A DNA stretch of 64,000 nucleotides, from assembly GCA_023390175.1 (NCBI GenBank), contig JAEWDK010000020.1:186001-250000 (forward strand). Direction: 5' to 3'. The position numbers and the translations under genes are program-made. The stretch's first letter is position 1; each line of letters starts with the position of its first letter. The stretch comes from Bacillota bacterium (lineage in GTDB: Bacteria > Bacillota > Clostridia > Oscillospirales > Acutalibacteraceae). Positions 1 through 8,985 of the stretch are shown piece after piece. The notes under the pieces are model-generated. The model saw only the letters and a list, made by a program, of their open reading frames with translations, ran no database searches and had not been told where the DNA came from.

Positions 1-535
1 GAGAAAGTTTATTCCATAAAAAGTTTCGAAGGTCCTGCGGCACACGGGGCAAATCGATTTTTTCAATATGCGTTCCGTTTGTACGGACAAACTCCTGTAA
101 ATTATTCACCGGAGCGTGAATTCTTTTCAGCACATCCGGGCTTAGGAATGGAATTGGATACTCCGAAAGAGCCTCAAGATAATTCCTCTGCACAAAAAGT
201 TTTCCATCCTTAAAAATCTCAACAAAGACCTTATCCATCGGAAGCATGCCGAGAATTTCAAGTGCAAGTTCCGGTTGAATAAAGCTGGAATTTATAATTT
301 CATTTGTTCGCATATCATACGTTACCGCTCCGTTGGAGGTGATTGCGTAGTCAATGCCTTCAATTTTAATAACACTTTCCGGTAAAAGCGAATTCAGACG
401 CCCTGTCGTAGGGACAATCAGAATTCCTTTTTCGATAGCAGCCCTGATTGCACGATCCGTTCTGGGGGAAATCGTCACATGATCGTTTTGCAGTGTCGTC
501 CCATCCAAATCCAATGCGATTAATTTGATATTCAT
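1..535 (-). CDS. Cof-type HAD-superfamily hydrolase, partial
   Basis: The reading frame begins at an ATG at 535 and runs off the left window edge, giving about 178 residues of a family that is normally near 270. The N-terminus holds HAD motif I (LDLDGTT, residues 8-14), followed by a motif II-like stretch (VPTTGR) and a Cof-type cap region. Enzymes of this family dephosphorylate small phosphorylated metabolites such as sugar phosphates or flavin precursors in the cytosol; the substrate cannot be read from sequence. A GGGGAATAGGA purine stretch precedes the start. Its promoter must lie in the short gap before the CRISPR terminator. The C-terminal half with motifs III and IV is outside the window. 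Confidence 0.85.
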   Translation of the reverse strand, partial: MNIKLIALDLDGTTLQNDHVTISPRTDRAIRAAIEKGILIVPTTGRLNSLLPESVIKIEGIDYAITSNGAVTYDMRTNEIINSSFIQPELALEILGMLPMDKVFVEIFKDGKLFVQRNYLEALSEYPIPFLSPDVLKRIHAPVNNLQEFVRTNGTHIEKIDLPRVPQDLRNFLWNKLS

Positions 536-614
536 TCCTATTCCCCAACCTCTTTCCGTGATTCAATTCAGCTTTCTTTATTTCATTATACTGTATTTTA
601 TATCGTTTTCATAG

Positions 615-665
615 AAAAACAGCCAATCCCATGAGAGATTAAGCCATGGGTTTGACTGCTTTTTT
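615..665 (-). terminator. Terminator ending the CRISPR array transcript
   Basis: Two 14-base arms (620-633 and 645-658) pair with two mismatches around an 11-base loop. The stem is flanked by five A on the left and six T on the right, so it can act on either strand. On the minus strand it lies just beyond the last, degenerate CRISPR repeat and would end the pre-crRNA before the hydrolase gene. Confidence 0.7.
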
Positions 666-689
666 CGTGCAATACGTCCAATTCACACA

Positions 690-3600
690 ATTTTGACCTG
701 CGCACCCGCGAGGGGTGCGACGTTATGTTGACCCTAACTTTAATACCTACGCCAAGGATTTCAATCCACACACCCCGCAAAGGGTGCGACTAAAAATGTT
801 GGAAGATGCTTTGCAGCCGCTCAAATTTCAATCCACGCACCCGTGAAGGGTGCGACTTTTTCCTGAAGCTTTTGCAAGGTAATCCCATACCGATTTCAAT
901 CCACGCACCCGTGAAGGGTGCGACCCGTTTTGTGGTAACAAGTCAATTCTTCCCGGTTGTATTTCAATCCACGCACCCGTGAAGGGTGCGACGAGTTTTA
1001 TTTCTTGTCCACAGGCAAGAGCTCTGTATTTCAATCCACGCACCCGCGAAGGGTGCGACATCGTCCAAAACGGAATCAATCACAGTTTCAGGATTTCAAT
1101 CCACGCACCCGCGAAGGGTGCGACCAAGTACACGGGGGACGGATTCGAGATTCTCGGATTTCAATCCACGCACCCGTGAAGGGTGCGACATAGAGGTAAT
1201 AGCTTGCCTGTGATTGCTTTTAATTTCAATCCACGCACCCGTGAAGGGTGCGACATCAGCATTTGACCGTATCCGCGAGATAGGAGCTTATTTCAATCCA
1301 CGCACCCACGAGGGGTGCGACGGCATAAACTGTACCCCAGCTGCGCGGCTGGAAATTTCAATCCACGCACCCACGAGGGGTGCGACTTCTCTTTCTGTAA
1401 AAATATTATATTGCTCTAATTATTTCAATCCACGCACCCACGAGGGGTGCGACAACATGCAGGCATTTGATAAAAATTGAGAGAAAATTTCAATCCACGC
1501 ACCCGCGAGGGGTGCGACCGGACGTATGTAAAATGTGTGCCTGTGTATCTGCTATTTCAATCCACGCACCCGCGAGGGGTGCGACTTCTTGCGGGCTTGT
1601 TTTAGTAATAAGTTCTTCTGATTTCAATCCACGCACCCCACGAAGGGTGCGACCCGGAAACCGTTACTTCGGCCGCGGGGAATGACTTATTTCAATCCAC
1701 GCACCCCACGAAGGGTGCGACCGGAAACCTCGACTGATGGAATGGTCCACCATGATTTCAATCCACGCACCCCACGAAGGGTGCGACGCAGGACCATCTT
1801 ATGCTGCTGCGGCAGCTGGAGATTTCAATCCACGCACCCCACGAAGGGTGCGACCAGTGATAAACGCTCCGAAATTTTGCAAAAAACATTTCAATCCACG
1901 CACCCGTGAAGGGTGCGACAAGCAAGTCATCTGCATCAGAACAGGGCGAAGAATGGATTTCAATCCACGCACCCGTGAAGGGTGCGACCGCGGGGAAAAT
2001 TGTTGCGCTTCCCGAATTATTGATTTCAATCCACGCACCCGTGAAGGGTGCGACCATGGCTGGTAATGACCTTGGTACCCTGGAGAAAATTCAATCCACG
2101 CACCCCGCAAAGGGTGCGACTAAAAATGTTGGAAGATGCTTTGCAGCCGCTCAAATTTCAATCCACGCACCCGTGAAGGGTGCGACATGGTTGGCGCAGT
2201 AACGCCGACTAACGAAGACCTATTTCAATCCACGCACCCGTGAAGGGTGCGACGCAATAAAAAATGTTGCTCCATGAAGTGCTATGCAATTTCAATCCAC
2301 GCACCCCGTGAAGGGTGCGACCGACCCGCGATTTTTGCCATGCGAAGATCACATATTTCAATCCACGCACCCCGTGAAGGGTGCGACTAGCCGCATCCGC
2401 TGCCGCTGTGCCTGCAGCATCTTCGATTTCAATCCACGCACCCCGTGAAGGGTGCGACCGGTTTTTCCTTCCTGATCCGTATAATCGTCAATATTTCAAT
2501 CCACGCACCCCGTGAAGGGTGCGACGTGCCGATGCCGTGCGAATCACGCCATTACCGAATTTCAATCCACGCACCCCGTGAAGGGTGCGACGCCAACCTG
2601 AGCGGTGCCAACCTGAGCGGTGCCAAAATTTCAATCCACGCACCCCGTGAAGGGTGCGACCTTTTATCACGACATACCGTATGAAGTTGGTATGATTTCA
2701 ATCCACGCACCCCGTGAAGGGTGCGACGGGAACAGCGTTAGTTGCGATTTGAGTTCTGTGATAATTTCAATCCACGCACCCGCGAGGGGTGCGACGTTCA
2801 GACTTCAACCGTTGAGTAATTTATTAAAAATTTCAATCCACGCACCCGCGAGGGGTGCGACGGGATGGAATCAGCAAAATAAAATACTCCATGCAAGATT
2901 TCAATCCACGCACCCGCGAGGGGTGCGACGGGATGGAATCAGCAAAATAAAATACTCCATGCAAGATTTCAATCCACGCACCCGCGAGGGGTGCGACCCG
3001 AGCAACCGAAATATTAAACCCGGAGCACCGGATTTCAATCCACGCACCCGCGAGGGGTGCGACGTCGCGCGGCGCTCTTCCCAGTGCAGATTTTCCATAT
3101 TTCAATCCACGCACCCGCGAGGGGTGCGACCTTATTATAGAACATGTGTTCTGATTTAGCAATGATTTCAATCCACGCACCCGCGAGGGGTGCGACGGCC
3201 TGATTGGTGCAGTATGACCACTCGGATTCGGATTTCAATCCACGCACCCGCGAGGGGTGCGACAATCTAAAAACTTTGCGAGTACCGGTATAGGAATTAT
3301 TTCAATCCACGCACCCGCGAGGGGTGCGACCCCTGCGCGTCGATGTGCTGTGCAGATATACTTCGATTTCAATCCACGCACCCGCGAGGGGTGCGACACG
3401 AACCAAGCCAACAGCTACAGTATATCTATCATTTCAATCCACGCACCCGCGAGGGGTGCGACTGCCGCCTACGAAGATACCGGGTTAACGCCGGAGATTT
3501 CAATCCACGCACCCGCGAGGGGTGCGACGCCTTGCGCGTCGATAGACTCCGCAATGATACTGCATTTCAATCCACGCACCCGCGAGGGGTGCGACGCTGA

Positions 3601-5526
3601 CAAATATAGTCAGGCATTCAGCAAAAATATTTCAATCCACGCACCCGCGAGGGGTGCGACTTTTAAACCGGTCAGCAGCCCCTAAGATGCTGCGGATTTC
3701 AATCCACGCACCCGCGAGGGGTGCGACCAAAAGCGATATAAAAAGCATGGAGCGAGTTCTTATTTCAATCCACGCACCCGCGAGGGGTGCGACACACCAA
3801 AGATCGGGGATTTTAATGCTTTTCCTGTAATTTCAATCCACGCACCCGCGAGGGGTGCGACGTTGCGTAAAACTCCCCCCTTTTTTTGGCATAAAATTTC
3901 AATCCACGCACCCGCGAGGGGTGCGACTTTGGAATTGATCCAATGCTGCATGACCTTTCCAATTTCAATCCACGCACCCGCGAGGGGTGCGACCCGGGGC
4001 TTAATCTCCGACTTACCCCAGGATCAAAGATTTCAATCCACGCACCCGCGAGGGGTGCGACGGGAAATACAACTAAACTTGAATATGGGCTTGCTGATTT
4101 CAATCCACGCACCCGCGAGGGGTGCGACCATTGATATGTACCGAGAAAGTCCGTTCTATATCCGCATTTCAATCCACGCACCCGCGAGGGGTGCGACTAG
4201 ACAGGCCGTTGTTATTCACTAATATGCAAAAGATTTCAATCCACGCACCCGCGAGGGGTGCGACCCCGTTGTTTTTGCCGTGTAGCAACCGCCCCGCGAT
4301 TTCAATCCACGCACCCGCGAGGGGTGCGACTACACCTCCTTTGAGATGATTATACAGCAACAAGATTTCAATCCACGCACCCGCGAGGGGTGCGACCCCG
4401 ATGTCAGGTTCCGTTAAACCGGATTTGTGCGATTTCAATCCACGCACCCGCGAGGGGTGCGACGCCGTTTGATAATTTTCATGCTCTGGCAAAACAATTT
4501 CAATCCACGCACCCGCGAGGGGTGCGACTGGAGTTGGGATGTGTAAATTTTTCCACCATTTCATATTTCAATCCACGCACCCGCGAGGGGTGCGACCCTC
4601 GGCGATATTGCTGTTGCAAAACAGGTTGACCCATTTCAATCCACGCACCCGCGAGGGGTGCGACACTTTTATCTGGGTGACGTCCGATTATCCACGCAAA
4701 TTTCAATCCACGCACCCGCGAGGGGTGCGACTTTGTCCTTGGTTATTTGACCGTTTGCCCCAAGATTTCAATCCACGCACCCGCGAGGGGTGCGACGGTT
4801 TCATATCTCTTTGACTAATAACATTTTCATTTCAATCCACGCACCCGCGAGGGGTGCGACGTTCGGTTTCATATCTCTTTGACTAATAACATTTTCAATT
4901 TCAATCCACGCACCCGCGAGGGGTGCGACCATAGCAAACGTATTAATTTATTTTATTATAATGCATTTCAATCCACGCACCCGCGAGGGGTGCGACCATC
5001 CAGAGCACCCGCATCACCCTCAGGCGTTGATTTCAATCCACGCACCCGCGAGGGGTGCGACCTGCAAGAGCTTGCAAAATTTGAAATAATAGTGATTTCA
5101 ATCCACGCACCCGCGAGGGGTGCGACGCCTCCGTTTTTTATTTGAGCCAGCGCTCGGATTCATTTCAATCCACGCACCCGCGAGGGGTGCGACAGGCTGG
5201 AACGCGGCAGAACTGAACATTATCGAGGATTTCAATCCACGCACCCGCGAGGGGTGCGACTACCGTTTACTTTGATTTCTTGCGGGTAATCCTCATTTCA
5301 ATCCACGCACCCGCGAGGGGTGCGACAGTCAATGCGCTGCATGAGGTACAAGCCCGGTAAATTTCAATCCACGCACCCGCGAGGGGTGCGACCGCTATCT
5401 GCGGTCTTCTTCACGACGTATGCAAAGTATTTCAATCCACGCACCCGCGAGGGGTGCGACAAAGGGCATTGTGCTTGATTACACGACGCCGAACATTTCA
5501 ATCCACGCACCCGCGAGGGGTGCGAC
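690..5526 (-). CRISPR. Type I-C CRISPR array, 73 repeats and 72 spacers
   Basis: Repeats are 32 or 33 bases, read on the plus strand as ATTTCAATCCACGCACCC plus a variable loop plus GGGTGCGAC. On the minus strand this is the usual I-C form starting GTCGCACCC and ending GATTGAAAT, so the array is transcribed leftwards like the cas genes. Spacers are 32-38 bases. Each repeat can form a 7-bp stem (CGCACCC/GGGTGCG), the substrate for Cas5d. Repeats 2764-5526 (42 copies) are uniform; repeats 690-2727 fall into runs of several variants. The terminal repeat (690-721) is eroded at its 3' end, as expected for the leader-distal end. The spacer at 791-824 recurs at 2121-2154, 2862-2897 recurs at 2930-2965, and 4797-4828 lies within 4861-4897. 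The tandem frames encoding NPRTREGCD across the array are repeat artefacts. Confidence 0.99.
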
Positions 5527-5696
5527 AGCAAAATGAGACAAGGCGACGGCCTGTTTTCCGTTACTTTGCCTAATTTGCGCAATAATTCCGGTTTTATATC
5601 AATCAGCGCTGTGATCTTAGTTCTTAATAGATATTATTTTCTTTATAAATGTGGTGCGAAACCCCCAGGGTTTTCATGTTCGCTTGTTATTCGCAC
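5527..5696 (-). promoter_or_regulatory. CRISPR leader
   Basis: This 170-bp AT-rich segment separates the cas2 stop from the first uniform repeat, which is where a I-C leader belongs. New spacers would be added at 5526. On the minus strand it carries a CCTGGGGGTTTCGCACC stretch close to cas2 and an AT-rich middle that could hold the array promoter, but no convincing -35/-10 pair was found. Confidence 0.8.
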
Positions 5697-5987
5697 TTAG
5701 ACCATTAAAAGTCCTTCCATATCGTATGAAGGCTTCGCGCCCACATGCTCTACTTTATTTTTATAGTTGTTGCCGAGATAGTAAAACCGCAGGCTGTCAC
5801 GATCCTGATCGATCAGCGCTTCCAGCTTGTACTGCACTTCCCTGCATTTTGCCGGGTCTAAAATGCACTCGAACACGGAGTTTTGCACGCGCTGACCATA
5901 GTTGACGCATACCTTTGCCACTTTGCGCAGCCGTTTCTTGCCTGCCTCGGTTTCCGTATTTACATCATACGTGATTAGTACAAGCAT
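5697..5987 (-). CDS. cas2: CRISPR-associated endonuclease Cas2
   Basis: A 96-residue protein of normal Cas2 length. It opens with the beta-strand MLVLITYDV, whose Asp8 is the usual catalytic or metal-binding position. Cas2 dimers bridge two Cas1 dimers to form the integrase that inserts new spacers at the leader end. The C-terminus (KPSYDMEGLLMV) is the I-C type tail. A GGGGG ribosome site lies seven bases before the ATG. It is the last cas gene, 27 bases after cas1 and next to the leader, so adaptation genes and leader adjoin. Confidence 0.97.
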   Translation of the reverse strand: MLVLITYDVNTETEAGKKRLRKVAKVCVNYGQRVQNSVFECILDPAKCREVQYKLEALIDQDRDSLRFYYLGNNYKNKVEHVGAKPSYDMEGLLMV

Positions 5988-6014
5988 GTGTTTTCCCCCT
6001 TTGGTTATAAGAAA

Positions 6015-7046
6015 TCACTTCCATAAAAATGGCGGATACTGATCCAAATCACCCCGGATATAACGCGCCAAAAGCATGGCCTGCACATAAGGCGCCAAAC
6101 CCCATTCGATTTTCTCCCCGAGGAACGGATGAGTAATCACCTCTTGCTTTTTTGACTGCCAGGCCGATAAAAGCGCCTTTCGTGTGTCGTCATCCATGAG
6201 GACGGCGCCGTTCTCTTTTTTTAGGAAACCATCGCCGTTGATAATCCGTTTATTGATGAGAGAAATCACAAAGCGATCCGCATACACCGAGCGAAACTCC
6301 TCCATCAGATCCAATGCCAAGGAAATTCTGCCCGGGCGGTCACGATGCATAAATCCGACGTAAGGGTCAAGACCGACTGTTTCCAAAGCAGCGGCTGCAT
6401 CATGTGCCAGTAACGTATAGGTAAAAGACAACAGTGCATTTACATTATCCACCGGCGGCCGTTTATTGCGCCCGCTAAAATAGAAATCTTCCTTCTGCTG
6501 TAAAATCAAGTCATCCAAAACTCCGAAATACTGCGTTGCAGCTTCCCCTTCGAAACCGCGGAGCTGATCGAGGGTTTGGCACTGCATCACCCGCTTCAGC
6601 GAATCGGAAAGGTTTTGCGACGACAGCTTCAGTTTCTCCACATCAACGCGCAGCGCATGATCCCTGGTGGCTCTTTCAATCATCCATCTTGAATTATAGA
6701 GTTTTCCTATTATAAAATTTTTGGCAATCAGTGCGCTTTTATCCTCATCCTGAGAAATTGCATACTGCTCTTTACGCAGGGTGACATTTCCCCGTACTTC
6801 ACCGACAACACGTGCTAAAAAATGGCCGCTCTGCGTCATAAAGCTCAGTGCAATATTATGCTTTGCACACGCGCCCATCAAAGCGGGACTGGCGCCGGTG
6901 TACCCGAAAGTGACGATACTTTCGAGATTATGAAGCGGCAGGCGGGCCGCCTCGCTATTCTCTTTTAAAATCACAATGTTTTCGCCGTCCAGGGATAAAT
7001 AGGCGTCCGAAGACGTGACATACAGTGTGTTCATAAGTTTTCTCAC
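6015..7046 (-). CDS. cas1: CRISPR-associated endonuclease Cas1 (type I-C)
   Basis: A 343-residue integrase. The metal-binding residues are visible: Glu168 in GFEGEAA, His234 in GFMHRD and Asp246/Glu249 in LALDLMEEF. With Cas2 it catalyses the two transesterifications that join a prespacer to the leader-repeat junction. The chosen start is GTG at 7046, because GGAGGT lies six bases upstream and the GTG overlaps the cas4 stop (GTGA). The first ATG, four codons on, sits too far from that ribosome site. The overlap implies translational coupling with cas4. Confidence 0.98.
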   Translation of the reverse strand: MRKLMNTLYVTSSDAYLSLDGENIVILKENSEAARLPLHNLESIVTFGYTGASPALMGACAKHNIALSFMTQSGHFLARVVGEVRGNVTLRKEQYAISQDEDKSALIAKNFIIGKLYNSRWMIERATRDHALRVDVEKLKLSSQNLSDSLKRVMQCQTLDQLRGFEGEAATQYFGVLDDLILQQKEDFYFSGRNKRPPVDNVNALLSFTYTLLAHDAAAALETVGLDPYVGFMHRDRPGRISLALDLMEEFRSVYADRFVISLINKRIINGDGFLKKENGAVLMDDDTRKALLSAWQSKKQEVITHPFLGEKIEWGLAPYVQAMLLARYIRGDLDQYPPFLWK

Positions 7047-7717
7047 GTTGTCACCTCCCCCACACAGTCAGCAATATAGCGTGCCGCGGATTTGTTTTTG
7101 CACAGCTTGGGAATGCACAGTTCCGCAAGGGAGCACGCTTTGCAGCTTTTGGTGGGCTGAACCTTTGGCGTGTAGCGTCTTTGATACAGTGTGTGCATTT
7201 CAAGCAGCATTGTTTTAACCTTTTCCCGCAGCTCGCCATCCAGCTTTATTTTCATGCGGTGATTGGTTTCCCCATAAAATAGACAGCCTTCTTTGACGGT
7301 GCAGCCAAGCATTTCTTCCAGGCACATTGCCTGCGCGCAAAGCTGCAATGCATCGCAGTCGTTTTCTTTCGGGCTGCCGTGTTTATATTCAACCGGGGTG
7401 GGCAGCCACAGCCCATCCCGGCCAAAAATCGAAACCCCGCGGGGGGATTGCTGAAACTCAACAATATCGCACACTCCGTTGATTCCGAGTGTTCTGGAGA
7501 AAACAGGCATCCCCCTGGAAGTGACAACATCGCCGCGCTTTTCCGTAAAATACGGGTCATGCGCCCGGTCGTGAAGGTATTCCCCCTCAATCGTGCGCAG
7601 ATTTTCCTGCCAGCACTGCTCGATATGGATCAGCGCCCACTGCCGCCTGCAAAACGCGAAATGCTGGATGCCGGAAAGATTGAGAAAATCCTCTTCGTCA
7701 TATTCCATCATAAACAT
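7043..7717 (-). CDS. cas4: CRISPR-associated exonuclease Cas4
   Basis: A 224-residue RecB-like nuclease. Cys23 (FAFCRRQW) and a C-terminal cysteine cluster (SCKACSLAELC) would ligate a 4Fe-4S cluster. The nuclease core shows NGVCDIVEF and VEYKHG, matching the Asp and Glu-x-Lys metal site. In I-C systems Cas4 works with Cas1-Cas2 to trim prespacers and select the PAM end. The frame overlaps the cas7 end by about 20 bases, with ATGs at 7717, 7711 and 7708 and no clear ribosome site, so translation probably depends on coupling to cas7. Exact start uncertain. Confidence 0.96.
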   Translation of the reverse strand: MFMMEYDEEDFLNLSGIQHFAFCRRQWALIHIEQCWQENLRTIEGEYLHDRAHDPYFTEKRGDVVTSRGMPVFSRTLGINGVCDIVEFQQSPRGVSIFGRDGLWLPTPVEYKHGSPKENDCDALQLCAQAMCLEEMLGCTVKEGCLFYGETNHRMKIKLDGELREKVKTMLLEMHTLYQRRYTPKVQPTKSCKACSLAELCIPKLCKNKSAARYIADCVGEVTT

Positions 7718-8564
7718 TCAGCGTCAGGCCATCCAGCGGCTCAGCGGTAATAGTATAATCTTCGATTGACCTGGCTTCTTTTACGTTGTCACGCAATGCA
7801 ATTTTCAAAGATCTGTGTACTTTTGCCGAAGAATACTGTCCGATCTTCGTATTGTGCTTCCACCAAAACAGCTTGTTTACTTCCATGCTTCCATCCGGTC
7901 TTGCAGAAGAACAATCATTTTCGAACAGTGTAACCAACGCCTGACGAATCAACTCGGCATCCTCATCCGAAAATCCCGTCTTTTCGGCAAGCTGAGTATT
8001 CATACTTCCATATATCACATAGGCTCCAAAATCAACACGGTGCTTCATTCCCATGGTGTCCGGGCCTTTTTTGTCAGGATCCTTCTCCGTCTTCGAGTTC
8101 ATGCTTTTGGTAATCTGCATACTGGAGATTTCAACCGGAGAGAGGCTTTCGGCGGAATGGATGGAGACAGGCCCCCTGATTCCAATCGAAACTGAATTTT
8201 CATCGTCTGTTTTTCCGAACGCGAACACCTGTCCGAATGCTCTGACGTCGATCCATGTTTCACAGGCCTTCGCCGCATATTTCTCTTTTTGGCTCAGCAG
8301 CTTTTTCAGTTCAGCACAGCCATCTGCTCTGTCCTTCAGGCTTCTGAATTCGTCCGTTCTTTTATCGTCGGACTGGACAAAGATTTGCTGGTTCATATCC
8401 TGCAGGCGGTTCCGTATTTTCCGTTTGATGCAGACGTCTGAAATTTCACCATACCCGTCATAATTGATGCGCGGACGGTTTCCATTTAACGGGTCTCCGT
8501 TTGGGTTGGCATTCTTCGCAGTAATTACAACTGCAAAATCAATCTTATTATTTAATACGCTCAT
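7698..8564 (-). CDS. cas7: Type I-C Cascade backbone subunit Cas7 (Csd2)
   Basis: A 288-residue RAMP protein of the Csd2 family. The start NKIDFAVVITAKNANPNGDP is the typical beta-strand and Asn-Pro-Asn-Gly-Asp-Pro loop, and GMKHRVDFGAYV and FENDCSSARPDGSM are recognisable later blocks. Several copies coat the crRNA spacer and form the backbone of the effector complex. A GGAAG ribosome site precedes the ATG. It follows cas8c by 22 bases and overlaps cas4. Confidence 0.97.
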   Translation of the reverse strand: MSVLNNKIDFAVVITAKNANPNGDPLNGNRPRINYDGYGEISDVCIKRKIRNRLQDMNQQIFVQSDDKRTDEFRSLKDRADGCAELKKLLSQKEKYAAKACETWIDVRAFGQVFAFGKTDDENSVSIGIRGPVSIHSAESLSPVEISSMQITKSMNSKTEKDPDKKGPDTMGMKHRVDFGAYVIYGSMNTQLAEKTGFSDEDAELIRQALVTLFENDCSSARPDGSMEVNKLFWWKHNTKIGQYSSAKVHRSLKIALRDNVKEARSIEDYTITAEPLDGLTLNVYDGI

Positions 8565-8586
8565 TTGAATTCTTCCTTTCGTTTTG

Positions 8587-8985
8587 TTATTCTTTCGTAC
8601 TTAATTTTTCTTGTGCTTTCTTTGCCTCACGCTCTTTCATTTCATCCCAAAAGACTTGACGCTGGCAATGAAATCCCAAAAGGTAGGCTCCGTTTAGCGA
8701 TGTATCCGACGTATAATCGCCGAACTGGAACAGGGTGCAGATTTCGGATATTAAATTGCGGTATCTGCTGCACTTGTTGCCGAGTTTCATTTCATAAGGA
8801 TTTAATCTTTCCGCAATAATCTGCCAGGTTTTAAACGGCCGCTGCGAAAACATATTCATGTAGCGCATCGCATTGGTTGGGCGTTCCCCCCACTTGTCAT
8901 ATGCCATATTTTCAATTTGATCCGCAATGGCCAGCAGCCTGCCGTACAAGTAATTCCTGTCTGTGTTGTTTTCTTCCAGCGCCAT
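8587..8985 (-). CDS. cas11c: Internal translation product Cas11c (small subunit)
   Basis: Inside cas8c, in the same frame, an ATG at 8985 (codon 507) is preceded nine bases upstream by AAAGGAG. Translation from it gives a 132-residue, mostly helical protein starting MALEENNTDR. Type I-C effectors are known to need a small Cas11 subunit made by internal initiation in cas8, and the length and position here fit. The seen evidence is the ribosome site and frame; the function is from family knowledge. Confidence 0.7.
   Translation of the reverse strand: MALEENNTDRNYLYGRLLAIADQIENMAYDKWGERPTNAMRYMNMFSQRPFKTWQIIAERLNPYEMKLGNKCSRYRNLISEICTLFQFGDYTSDTSLNGAYLLGFHCQRQVFWDEMKEREAKKAQEKLSTKE

Noticed and set aside
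1654..1754. Adjacent spacers both starting with CGGAAACC
   Set aside because: Only the first eight bases agree; the rest differs, so no duplication or common protospacer is supported.
957..5582. Many overlapping frames with tandem NPRTREGCD or SHPSRVRGLK units
   Set aside because: They are translations of the CRISPR repeats and have no ribosome sites or independent conservation.
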